Source: Stemphylium vesicarium | Taxonomy: Eukaryota > Ascomycota > Dothideomycetes > Pleosporales > Pleosporaceae | Direction of reading: 5' to 3' | DNA: 64,000 nucleotides | NCBI GenBank assembly: GCA_004380135.1 | Contig: QXCR01000008.1 | Coordinates: 310,001 to 374,000 of the forward strand | In this document: positions 23,611 through 34,700 of the stretch, one piece after another | How positions within the stretch are numbered: the stretch's first letter is position 1 | How the letters are laid out: each line of letters opens with the position of its first letter | Made by a program: the position numbers and the translations under genes | Notes under the pieces: generated by a model | What the model saw: only the letters and a program-made list of their open reading frames with translations | Databases searched by the model: none | Told to the model about the DNA's origin: nothing

Positions 23611-25082
23611 ATGTCGTCAACCAACCATACAGATGCCCACACCTCGCAAGCCGCTTGCCCGATTTTCCGGCTCCCGCGAGAGCTTCACGATGACATCTAC
23701 GCACGTTACTTGTGGGAAGAAGGCGGCTACCATCACCACACTGACACAGGAAAGCTTTGGACATCGTCATCCGGCAAAGGAGCCGTATCTTCAGCAGCGT
23801 ATTGCACCTGATCACTCCTGAGATTCTTCACCAGGTCGAAACGCGTTTTGGATCCGAGGGCACATACATTACTGAAGCTATAGCAAATATCAAGGCTGGA
23901 AAGGATCGTCCCGGACGCATGCGTGAAGGCTTTACCTTATATCAGAGAAAGACCGTCGACAACACGCACGGGACGCCGAAAAACGTGGAACTTGCTCTCA
24001 AATACACTTTACAGCTTGCATCAAACCACCCGGACTTCGAGGAAGATGCTTTAAAGGCATGTCAATACATAACGGGTTGTCGTAGGCCTAGGCGTCGCGA
24101 TGTCATCCCTGACGTATACAAAATAGCTCTTGAATGGCAGCCAGTGCGATGGTCTATACCTGCTGAAGCAGACCTTTCGGCTATCGAAAGCGCCATGTAT
24201 GAACCAGAGGAATCGTCTTGTAACCGACTCGCTGAAAAATTTGACTACTGTTCCCAGTACAAATGGTTCTTTTCTGCAGCGGCAATAGCTCTCGATCACC
24301 TTGGCAAACATCCGGAGCAGCTTGCGCTTATACGACATATCGTTCTGGATGAAGATCACATGTCAATTTCAGATGCTGAATGCCACATAGAGGGCTTTCT
24401 CCGGCTCCGTCAGCAAGCACATAAGCTTGAAATCGAACGACATCTCGGCCTGTGGTCGAACATTTACTACCACGGCTGGTCACAATTACTACAGCTACCA
24501 ATCCAACCACCGAATGGGGAGAGTACCACTGATGAACATTATCCGGAATTTGCACGGCCAATGGTGGGAGAGCTTTTTCCAGCTGTAGTGGAATGGTTTC
24601 GCGAAGCATCCACCCTACGAGAACAAAGTCCCGAGCTCAACTTCTCGCTCGTTCTCTCAGACTACCCGGTAGAATTCTGGTGCTATATGGTAGAAGCTGC
24701 AATGTTGCACGAAGCCATGCTGAAACATCACCGCCGTTTAGGAATCGCACCCTGCACGTTAGCGACACGTGAGACACGCATAATGAGCTCTTTCACGAAG
24801 TCGTGTCAAGTTATACCCCGCTTCACGAGTGTTATGGAGGAAATAGTGCGCCGCGGGTCTTCGACATTCCGTGTGGACGTCCTTCTAGCCGAGCCATGGG
24901 ACTTGGAAGCAGTACTTGAAGACTGCTCTCGCTGGGGACCGGATGAATGGGAGTCTAGATGGGCCGCCTTGCTGTCTAATCGATTGGACCTTTCTGATGG
25001 AGGGCGAAGAGGGCTGGCACGAGCGTACTGGGTAGGGAATGCGCGTCCCTTCTCGCTAGAATACCGGGGTTTCCTCATGTGA
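23611..25082 (+). pseudogene. Lineage-specific 'FRLPRELHDDIY' protein gene, apparently broken by internal deletion/frameshift
   Basis: The ATG at 23611 opens a frame with the N-terminus CPIFRLPRELHDDIYARYLWEEGG, an F-box-like start seen in many uncharacterised Dothideomycete proteins, followed by GKL and a short stretch that stops at 23811. Reading then resumes in another frame (23757-25082, first ATG in that frame at 23919) with TPEILHQVETRF and about 420 further residues without a stop, which look like the rest of the same family. From memory, intact relatives have roughly 80 more residues between these two parts, so an internal deletion that also shifts frame is the simplest reading. I found no GT-AG pair joining the frames. 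The long part is intact, so damage would be recent, or a shorter protein could start at 23919. Function of the family is unknown. Confidence refers to the locus being gene-derived; the break is less sure. Confidence 0.6.
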
Positions 25083-26638
25083 GATCGAATCGAGGATGGA
25101 CATTGTGGTAAAAGCCTCATCGAGGTTCGAATTCGTCAAGCGGCACGAAGAAGGAACTCATGAAGTGTGGATGGGCGAAAGGATGTTCAGATTGCTCAAC
25201 AAGCTACATACGTTCCAAACGCCAACCGACAAGATCGAGAAAGAAAGGGGAATCTACTGTACTTCTTGCTACTGGCTCTGCTCAACAAGAAAACTTGTAA
25301 ACAGGTTCGTAGTCCTCGCCTCGGACAGGCTGCAAGCTCGACTTGGAGGACCATCTACATGTTAGTCGTCAGTGAATTGTCATAGTGAGTGGTCGGCCTG
25401 CAAAGCCCGCGGTGAACCGGCGGATATGTTTTCGAGAAGGGAGAAAAGCTCAAGTAAGCCATGAAACTTTAGGTGTGCGATCGTAAGTGGAAGAACAAAT
25501 GCCACAGTATCGATGTGGCGATGCCGGATTCATCATCCGAGCAGAGCCTTACAAAGTACGCAAGAATTGAAGAGAGGATTCTGGGAAACCATGGCGACGA
25601 TGTAATGATTGCTAACGGAAGCACTCACTAACTTTCAAACCACCACGGCACACATCTCTATTAAATCACATGTACTCGTTGCATAACACGAGGACAAAGT
25701 GGGCAAAACAAGCCCTCTGAACCTCAAATGCTGTTGCTCAGATCAGAACTCGATATTTCTCAAAGCTATCAGTGTCGCAATCATCAAGCGCTCTCACTCG
25801 CTGCCAGTAGCTACACCATCACCAGGGCATGGGATCTTCATGTACGAATTATTAGCGCATTGTTCACTACGAGATTTTGGGCCACCAACAAGACAAGTAT
25901 GAATAAACGAACTATTCGAGTTTTTCAATAGAAAAAGTCTTTTCACAACCTTGGTTTGTGGTGTGTGCGACACCAAAGCTGTCTCTCAAGCAGACTGGCC
26001 CGTAAAGCCGCGCAGAAGATTATTTGGGTTCCTCGCTGGACGAATAGTGTGCAAACCCATCAATTGATTGTCTAGAGGCACATGTGTGTTTTCGCTATCT
26101 TGGCGTGTATGTTTCCATCTCACTCAGTTTCACATAATCTACGAAAATGTTGCACCTCTAGTCTCCCATTACAATTGCAGGCCCAAGTTCAAGCTATCCT
26201 AGCGCCAGTGACACGGGGATCTGGTTTGGAAAAAGCCATCGGAGTAGAGAGAAGAGAGAAAGACAGGCTTCATCTGAGATTCCGAGACCCTAGGATTATC
26301 GTTGTATACAAAGGTGTCCAGATCTATGTTTTTCCATAAGATGGATGCGACTCTGCGTATCTACGGCTTTGTCTGTGTAAGAAGCATTGGCCTAACACAG
26401 AACTGGCACGATGTGAGGAGTTGGAATGTGGACATGTGAGTAGACCTCTACCGATATATTCTCGACGTATTATCTTAACCAGAATGATATACAAGAAGAC
26501 AACAATTCCAGCGTTCCACTTTCCTCCCCTCTAGGTACTCCATCTTGGCCAATAGCCTCGATACCACCTAGACAGTCCACATCCCCTTCCCCTAAATCTT
26601 TCCACGCCTCAATTCGAGACATTTATGCAACAGCATTC
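25083..26638. other. Intergenic region between the damaged gene and the secreted-protein gene
   Basis: No supported gene. Short frames such as 25096-25365 plus have no recognisable features. The right part is the 3' flank of the AA1-like gene. Confidence 0.45.
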
Positions 26639-27213
26639 TTAGAACGCAGGCGCAATAGCCCTGACAGCCTGGAAAGTGACGTTGTGGGCACTCTCACCCT
26701 TGCCGGTGATAGGGTTGAGCTTAGTTTCCAAGGGACCCGAGGTACCCCTGATAACAGTGTCCTCGCCGTCAATCTTGACGATCTGAGTGAGAGTCAAGAT
26801 GGAGTCTGTAGTCATTCTCTGTTAGCCGCCGATCACACAACACAGCACAGCACAGCACATTCGACCCGCAACTCTGGCAGGAAGAAGAGGTTGCTTCTTG
26901 GGAATTAGGGTGAGTTTAACATACCTTTGAGCTTGTAAGTGAAAGAAGGCGGGGAGCAGGTCAGAACAGTGGGGTCGTTTTCAGCGGATGACGTGCCGTC
27001 GCTCCAGGTCTGAGACAGACAGTCAACCTCGATGTTGTCCTTGAGCTCCGCGTTGGTGTACACGCCGTAGACGTGCTCAGAGTGGCCGCGGTCGGCGCCG
27101 CCGGTCTGGACGTAGGACACGTTGTAGGCGCCGTAGTCGACGCGGGGGATGACGATGGCGCTGGCGCTGGCCGAGGCAGCCATGGCGGCGATGGTGGCGA
27201 TGGTGAAGCGCAT
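26639..27213 (-). CDS. Small secreted protein, AA1-like (Alt a 1 domain) type (2 exons, 151 aa)
   Basis: Exons 27213-26925 and 26805-26639 (intron 119 bp, GTATGT donor) give 151 residues. The first 19 or so (MRFTIATIAAMAASASASA) form a signal peptide, so the product is expected outside the cell. The mature part is small, beta-rich in appearance, and has only two cysteines (DCLSQ and LTCSPPSF), which could form one disulfide, plus NVSY and NVTF N-glycosylation sequons. The order CSPPSFTYKLKD, alternating hydrophobic residues, a Gly turn and a final NVTFQAVRA strand resembles AA1-like proteins, the family of the Alternaria allergen Alt a 1, whose members include plant-interacting secreted proteins. 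That placement is from pattern only. The function is not known, and it could equally be another small secreted beta-sandwich protein. Confidence 0.7.
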
Positions 27214-29080
27214 TGTGGTGGTTAGTTGGTAGTTGGTATGTGTGGAGGTGTGTTGGTAACGACTGTGCTTGATGTATGCAAAGCTTGAGCTGTGAGTGAT
27301 GGCTTTTGGAAAGTAGACAAGTACTCTCTTATATATACAAAGACAACACTATCCCCTCGTATCCGACGTCAGTGATGACATGAGGGTAGACATGGTACAC
27401 CGCAGGAGGGTGTGTTTATTTTTGGAACACGCCAATATATACTGTGGCGGAACGTGCGCATCGTATTTCTCCCTACGAGGGACAAACACGACGGAGAAAA
27501 ATCTGTATGGAGGGGAGGGTTGGCATCGTACAAACTTGTCATCCTCTTTACTCTCCCCTTACAATCCTGTCGAGCAGCGCAACCACACAAGAAAGCCACA
27601 GCTAAAAGTTTTCCAACATGCTACACAATCGTTTGTTTAGCAGACCGTTGTTCCAAAAAGGCTTATTCCCAACTGCGGGAAGGGGGGCCAGCGTACATAA
27701 TCAAGCGGATAGCTTCCTTGGTAGCGAAACTTTAGACCGACATCGTACAACAAGGCATGAAAAGAGCTAACAGCGTCATAGCGCCCACAACCACCCTATG
27801 GATCGCAAGCAAAACGGTTCCGCAAGCCCCGTGGAAATCTCCGAGCTACCCAGGTAAGCTCTAGATCCGAGTCTAATTGAATGACGCGATGCTAAGGGGG
27901 GGAAGTCTAGGAGCCAAATCCGTTGCTGGGTACTGCATGGGCTGATGGGCATGTACGATGGGCGGATTGATGCTGCGACTACTAAACACACCGCTATACT
28001 TGACGTGGGCAGTGATAAATGTGCGCTTTCCGGTGTGTATAGATGGTTTATGGCTTTGTTGTAGCTGACGGCGGTGTGCCCCCTCTTCGTGTTAAAGTAT
28101 TTGGTTGCGCTACGGACTAAGTTTCCTAAACTGACGTACGATCTTTGAGACTGGCAATGATCTCCGGAGAACTTGCTGGCGGTGAGAAATTGCAGGAAAG
28201 TGTGTATAGGTAAGCTGAAGAGAAGCCAAAGTAGCTCTGACTAATGGCTTATTCTCACCACTTATATGTGTACCAAAAAGGGAGTGCTCTTAAGGATGCA
28301 ACTGAGGTGTATCAAGGTCTTTCATCATCATTTAGGCGAAAAAAAGAATCAAGTGTGGCATTGTGACTGATTTGATTTGGGTGCAGTAGATTGTATGGTA
28401 CCTGCAGCTGACTTCTCGTTCCTTTTTCCATGCTCAAACACCGTAGTGTCACCCTTGCAGCCAAAGATGTTGCTTGCTTGGCGAACACCGATCGACATCA
28501 CATGAGTTCCTTGCACCATCCCTCCCTCCATCCATTCATGAAGACATCCATCATCACCACCCAGATTCATCCAATCCAGTCATCCAAACTCCACCTCCAA
28601 CTCAGGGCTCAACCGCAGTGATGTTGAGCAGTGCAGCTGTAGCCGACGTCGAAACGCTACCTCCCAGAATTGACCCGAACCCCTAAGGGCCGCCATCTGG
28701 GGTGGGCAGGCAGGACACGATCTCAAGGGGAGTCCCCCCCAAATTCAAAGTAGGCCTGGTTTGGCGCCCGCAAGGGTACCATTGACCATTTGTCCTCCCA
28801 CATCTTGAAGAAACACAGTAAGTACCTAGGTACAATAGACCGAGGCGGATGTGTAAGGCAGGTACGAGGCAGTGACGTTGCTGATGATCGAGACTTGGCT
28901 AGTGGTGGGTTGACGATGGATGAAAGTCAACCGTCGACCGTCGATTTGATGTGAATGATGTCATGTTGTTCATATGGTTGTCGTTATGACCCATGTTAGT
29001 CGATGGATATGATGTCATACATCATGAATCTTGGCAAGGGTCTTTAGGCGCAGATTTGGCGATGGCTCTCTCCAGATTCG
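27214..29080. other. Upstream region of the secreted-protein gene
   Basis: Holds the TATA box listed separately and a 17-bp inverted repeat near 29009. No coding frame is supported; the right end is the 3' flank of the F-box-like gene. Confidence 0.45.
27329..27337 (-). promoter_or_regulatory. TATA box of the secreted-protein gene
   Basis: On the minus strand the sequence reads TATATATAA, about 116 bp before the ATG at 27213. A strong TATA element suits a tightly regulated, inducible gene; that is inference. Confidence 0.55.
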
Positions 29081-29785
29081 TCAAACGCCCGGTAATGCAG
29101 CCGAGTTGAGCTCTTTCAAACACGCCCCCAGCCGCTCCTTTAGCTCGGCCTTTTCTTCATCCGTTGCTATTACCTCTCCTACACGAAGATCCACCCACCC
29201 GCCCATGCTCTCCAGCGGCCTTAGCATCCTTTTTTTGCGCGCCCAGTCTACACCTTCTGACACATCAGTCACGGACACAGTAACGCTTTCCAAGCTCTTG
29301 GCCTCCTGGAGCAAATCCCTGGTCATGTCCTCGAGCCATCTGTTCATGCTGTATGGCCAGTCTTTAAAGTCCTGACCCAGGAGCTGTGGCGTTATGCTCC
29401 AGATAAGCCATATTTCGAACTTCTTCGCCCGCCGGAGGGCACCCAGTGTGGTGGGGTCGGCGCCCTCGAGCCGGACCCTACAGATGCTTTGTGCGACGGC
29501 ACGGAAGGTGACTTTTTTGTAGAATTCGGCGAGGATCTCGTCGTGAATGGAGCGGCATGTGGCCATGAGTGCTGTGGGCGGCGCTCGTTGGTCGATGGAG
29601 GAGATGGGTAGCGGACCGAAAGGGTAGCTCTTTGGTTCCGGACGGCTCATGTGGTCGTAAATCTCGAGGCGCAGCTCTAGAGGAAGCATCAGGAGGGGGG
29701 AATCTGGATGCTTGGAAGCCATTGTGTCTGGAGGTTGATGAGGCGATACTTTGCGAGATGGGATGGGTATGGTAGGTTGGCTCAT
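29081..29785 (-). CDS. F-box-like protein of unknown function (234 aa)
   Basis: Residues about 30-50 read LLMLPLELRLEIYDHM, an F-box-like helix of the type LPxELRxxIY that is abundant in filamentous ascomycetes. It is followed by ATCRSIHDEIL and FEIWLIWS segments, a pattern of these proteins in which the helix precedes a variable region. No leucine-rich repeats or other domain are visible, so it is not clear that it joins an SCF ubiquitin ligase. I prefer the ATG at 29785 (MSQPTIPIPS); the frame stays open to an ATG at 29866 and another lies at 29722 (MASKHPDS). No intron. The gene follows the SPRTN-like gene on the same strand after about 200 bp, which need not mean a shared function. Confidence 0.65.
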   Translation of the reverse strand: MSQPTIPIPSRKVSPHQPPDTMASKHPDSPLLMLPLELRLEIYDHMSRPEPKSYPFGPLPISSIDQRAPPTALMATCRSIHDEILAEFYKKVTFRAVAQSICRVRLEGADPTTLGALRRAKKFEIWLIWSITPQLLGQDFKDWPYSMNRWLEDMTRDLLQEAKSLESVTVSVTDVSEGVDWARKKRMLRPLESMGGWVDLRVGEVIATDEEKAELKERLGACLKELNSAALPGV

Positions 29786-29987
29786 AGGAGTGACCTGATG
29801 ACTTGGTGATTCTAATAGGCAGTATAAAAGCTGTGTAAGATGTCTCTTCGTCGCTTGGAATTCCACAAATGGAATGAGATGCCAAGTTCATCTGGAGCGC
29901 GGAAGTGGGATGCAAATAGTCAAGATGACGTAAGAACCATGGTACAAGTCAACCTCGTTTTGGCTTTACAAAGTAAAATCAGTCAAA

Positions 29988-31236
29988 TTAACAATGCACC
30001 GTGTCTAAATGTTGGTTGATATCGGATTCGGCTACCCGCACACTGCAAATTGGACAGTCAACGAGCAGCTTCTTCTGCACGACCGTATCGTCTCTTTCGT
30101 CGGATCGCAACCGTTTCTGGCCTGCAAGTGGAGGAGTCGAAGACGATGCTAGAGGAACAGCAGCTCCAAGTACGGAACCTGCTCCATTTCTACTTTGCAA
30201 TGCCACAGTCGAGGTTTCATCCCCGCTGAGATCGATTGGCTCATCAGAAGTGTTGCCTTGTGCTTGGGCTGGCTTTGGTGACGGAGCGGTGACCCAGTTG
30301 TCCAATTTGTTCTTCTGCCTTCCGGCACGCTCTTTTGTAGTCATGGCTTGCAGTTGTTTCTTGGTAGGCGCGGGTTCCTGTATTTTGGTATATGTGCCTG
30401 CGCACTCAGCTTGGTGTTTTGCCCACCAGGTGTCGCTTTTGCCAGGCGGTCGATTCATGCTTCGCTTTACAAGACCAAAGAAGGGTGGCTGACTCTGACA
30501 AGGACCATCGCATTTCCAGACGTGGGTCCGATAGCTGTCAACTTCATCGTGGAAAGTGTGGTAAATGGTTACTTCGTAGTTGCCGTGGTTGTTGATGGCG
30601 TCGGCCAGGAGCTGAAACCCAACGCCGTGCCCCGTGCCGTCGTCTCCGCGCGAGTGTCTCCAAGAAGTTGTAATGAAAAAGTAGGCATGTATAGCCTCAT
30701 GCAGCAGCGTGTTTATGGTGTCGGAGCGTGGGCGGTACTGCAACAGGGGCGTGCTCAGCTTGAGGCGAATGCGCGTGTACTTTCCGCTCTCAGGGTCTTT
30801 GGACAACTCGCAGATGCCGGCACACTATGGCTCTTGTTAGCCGCTGTTTGACACGGCAGTCCAAAAGCGGGTGGGGCACGGTCCGAGTACACGAGGCCGG
30901 CTTCAGAAATGCTTTGTGAGACGGGCAGAAAACAAAGCGGAAAGTTTGAAGCATGAAGCATGAAGCATGAAGCACGAAGTGTGAAGCGTGAAGCATGAAG
31001 CATAGAAAGAAACGAACCAGAGTCAGGCGCGGCGACCAAATTACCTGCACACGCGACAGCAGCAAGCCCCGAAAGTAGAGCGTGTCGTAGAGGGCGAACA
31101 GCTCATGAACGTCTACAAATGGTTCGCCGTCGTGCATTATCGCCGTGACAGCTCGTAGCGCGTCCTGCTGGGCACTGGACAGGCGCTCCAGTGTCGCAAT
31201 GGCTCTCAGGGCAGCGTCCTCGTCAGTGGTGGACAT
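29988..31236 (-). CDS. SPRTN: SPRTN/Spartan-like DNA-protein crosslink protease (2 exons, 351 aa)
   Basis: Exons 31236-31018 and 30824-29988 with a 193-bp intron. The splice is chosen because it joins VIWSPRLTL to CAGIC, restoring the SprT block usually written WSxRMTLCAG(V/I)C; the donor is GTTCGT, weaker than its neighbours. The SprT metalloprotease domain (about residues 40-190) has the zinc site HEAIH (within LLHEAIHAYFF) and a third histidine in GTGHGVGFQ. Further features are a Cys pair region WKCDGPCQ, a KLDNWV segment, an acidic PIDLSGDE stretch, and a C-terminal UBZ4-type finger CPICSVRVAESDINQHLDTVHC that ends the protein and would bind ubiquitin. This order matches SPRTN, which degrades proteins crosslinked to DNA during replication. 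Divergent from the TBC gene. Confidence 0.9.
30948..31003. repeat. 7-bp tandem repeat (GAAGCAT, 8 copies) inside the SPRTN intron
   Basis: Eight tandem 7-mers: three exact, three with one or two changes (GAAGCAC, GAAGTGT, GAAGCGT), then two exact. They make up 56 of the 193 intron bases. Confidence 0.9.
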
Positions 31237-31757
31237 GGTATATGCGAAACATGGCTCGGGAACCTAGCAGCCCTACTACGAATTATCCCGGCGTCTTGGG
31301 TGTCAAGGAGATCGTCAGGGTAGTGGGCGGGCTGATGGCGTCGGGTGTGCATGGCCTAGCTCGTCGGGGGATTGCTTGGTATGCACGCATCCTTAACGAC
31401 TATGCATCCACGCCCAAGAGCGGTGCCTGTGTCTGTGTGTGCCCCTTGCACCGCGAACAATCTACAATCTCCGTCATGTGCTTTGTCTACCCCTGAACAC
31501 GTAGTAATTTTCGCCCTCTCTGCAGATCCTCACGCGCACACAAAGCCGTGGGTGGGCAGTGTTAGGGCTTCGCGAGGGCCGCATATGACGCACCCTCTCC
31601 ACATATACATGGTTAGCAGCACCGTTGACATAGGCAAACAACCCTCCAACCACGTACCCGTACCTACGTATTCACTCATAGTTGCTGCCACTGATCTTCC
31701 GTTCAATCTCACCGACGACTACACGAATGTGCGCGCTCGCAGACAGGCTCGACAGAC
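31237..31757. promoter_or_regulatory. Divergent promoter region between SPRTN-like and TBC genes
   Basis: A 521-bp gap from which both genes are transcribed outward. I saw no TATA box. No coding frame here is supported. Confidence 0.45.
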
Positions 31758-34700
31758 ATGGCGGCCATGGACACTCCGCGAGCCGTTGATCTCGTGCGGA
31801 CTGCATCTCAGAACTCGACCATCTCCAACCCCAGAAACCGCAGTCTGCAGCGCGTGCGCCCGTCGAAGCGCAGTTCGAATGCATCCCTGAGCCGCAGTCG
31901 CAGCAGAGCGCCGTCTCCCGAGGTCGACACGAAGAGCCTCACCTCGTTCCCCTCATTGTCGCCTAGCCCGGAGACGTCACCGGCACAATCGCGCCTCAAC
32001 GGCTGGTTTCGCTCCACGCCGGCGCCCGAGGACAGCCTTAAGAATGCAGAGAATAAGCCGACTGCGTCCCCCGACACGGTCAAGGCAGTACCCCCGCCCG
32101 ACTTCAACAAGCCCGCCACTCCAGCCTCTACCGTCAGGAAGGTCACCAAGTCGACGCAGCAGATAGTAGGCAGCCTGGTAGCCGCTGCCTCCTCCTCCAC
32201 CAATGACCGATCCGCCCTGTTCGACGATACCCCAGCCGAGACGGCGAAAGTGCCCGGCAACCTACATTTTGCCAGCGACGAGAACATACAGGACGCGCTG
32301 CGCCAGACGGGGGCTGTGGCGCTGGTCAAGCAGCTGGCAGGCGACCTGGCGCAGCGCGATGCTCAGATTACCGCTCTACGAAGACGAGCCGAGGAGCGTG
32401 AACGGATGTTGAGGAAGATGCTACAAGAGTGCGAGGTGTCCAACATGGACATAGAAAACAGGCTTCGCGAGCTGGAGAAGAGCAAGGAGCAGGGCAATGG
32501 CCTTACCAAGACGAGGACGCGGGGCGACAGTGCGGCTACTGGATTGCACCCGGACGACCCCATGGAGGACAGGCTCGCAAGGGCCATGGAAGACGAACTG
32601 GCTGAGCACCCGGATGCGCTGGGCATCGACACTGGAACTTCAGCACCCCTGGCAGAAGTCATGTCGCTCAACTCGGTGGCATCTGACGCTCCACGCGATG
32701 GCAGCAAACCGAATTGGAAAAGCTATATTTGGACGGGGACGAGTAGGAAGAGCAGCAGAGCCCCTTCAGTCGCTAGCCTCGTTGATAGAGAGATCGAGGG
32801 CTTACCCGGAGGAACACGGTCGCGCGCATCCAGCGGGGCAAAACCGCCTCGCAAAGCTCTCGCAAACGATCTCTTTGTACCTCCAGCCGGTGCTGGTGCC
32901 GGTGCTGTGCCTGCGTTACGCAGACTCAACAGTCAGGATCACGCCGCAGATGGGTCGGCGCGTAGATCGTCCTCGGTCTCGTTGGCGAGCTGGGCACTGA
33001 AGATGGTTGCTGGTAATAACGCTGCAAGCCCCAATAAATCCAGTACAGTGCGAGGCCGCAAATCTGTCGCATCGGATGCTGTTGACCGTGCACCCTCCAT
33101 GGACTCGACCAGGACCGTCCAATCAGCAAAGTCTTCCTTGGCAAGCAACCAAAAGCGAGGTCGCGCCCTGGGGCCAAATGGGACTATCAAAAGCATCACT
33201 GTAGAGCAGCCAAAGACTGCGTCTAGCAGTATTGGTCCATCTCAGCCCAACCGCGGGCTGAGCAATCTCGGTCCTGTAGAAATGGACCGAATACTGCCTG
33301 AAGACTCGCGCCCACCAACACTGGTACAACAACACAACAGGTTTGTGGGCAGCAGTGAATATTTGACCGATAGATTTGGTTTCATCTACGATCAGCGCCG
33401 AAAGAAGAGACAAACCGAAGCAGCAGCCGAGCTTGTCAAGCAGAAACGGAGCAGCAACGTCGAGTCACTAGGTGATGGCAGGACTGCTCTCAACATTCTT
33501 GCAAAGGAGGACGACATTGAAGTTGACAACCCTGATCCTTCCGCAGGCGATCAAGATAGCGGAAATGCGCGGCCGTCCAGTTCCGATTCAGACAATCAGC
33601 CCAGCCAGCCAGTAAGCAAAACTTGGGCCGACTACTTGAAGCTTGCAACACACCCAACTGAGTTACTCTCGCATACCCCTTCTGCGGCGCCTATCACAAC
33701 AGTCGAGTCAGCCGAAGGCGAGACCTCTGCCTTCAAGATTGGTCAAAGCCAGATCACCCTTATGAAAAAGGGATCTGTGCCAGCAACCACCGCCAACCCT
33801 GAACCATCACCATCACGCATTGTCTCCGGTAATGCAGAGCTCTCAGCAAACACTAGCTCACCCGGGCCATCAACGCCCATCAGCCAGTATCCACCCCAGA
33901 TGGACCCGGTTCAGTCTCTGTTGGAGCAGATGAGCGAGCTGCACGACAATCTCCAAAAGGAAAGGACTGTCAAGTGGAACGACTTCCTCCGTAAGGTGCG
34001 CGCTCAAAACAAACGTGAGGGAGATGTGGCCAGCATTGGCGAGAATGGCAAAAGCAATGCGATGCCTGAAACGTTCCTCGCAGACGGTGAGCTTGTCGGT
34101 ATCGCAGGCTTGGGTAACAAGGGCAAGGTCGGCCGTGCTAAATGGCAAGAGTTTCGCCGGCTTGTGCTGGGTGGCATTCCCGTTAATATGAGAGCTGCCA
34201 TCTGGGCCGAGGGAAGCGGAGCGTTGCATCTGCGCACGCCGGGCTACTACGAAGACTTGGTCAATGACGGCGAAGACGACCCGACGATCGCTACTCAAAT
34301 ACAGATGGACATCACTCGCACACTCACCGACAACATCTTCTTCCGCACCGGCCCTGGTGTACAAAAGCTACAGGAAGTACTCCTCGCCTACTCTCGTCGC
34401 AACCCCGAGGTTGGATATTGCCAAGGCATGAACCTCATCACTGCATGCCTACTGCTCATCATGCCCACACCCGAAGACGCCTTCTGGGTCCTCACCGCAA
34501 TGATCGAGGAGATCCTACCCCAACACTACTACGACCAGCACCTCCTCACCTCTCGCGCCGACCAATCCGTGCTCCGCTCCTACGTAGCCGAGATCCTCCC
34601 GCGTCTCTCCGCCCATCTCGACGAGCTAGAAATCGAGCTCGAAGCCCTAACATTCCAATGGTTCCTCTCCGTCTTCACCGACTGCCTATCCGCCGAAGCG

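Noticed and set aside
32497..33000. 167-codon frame inside the TBC gene in another phase
   Set aside because: Shadow of the 1168-codon TBC frame.
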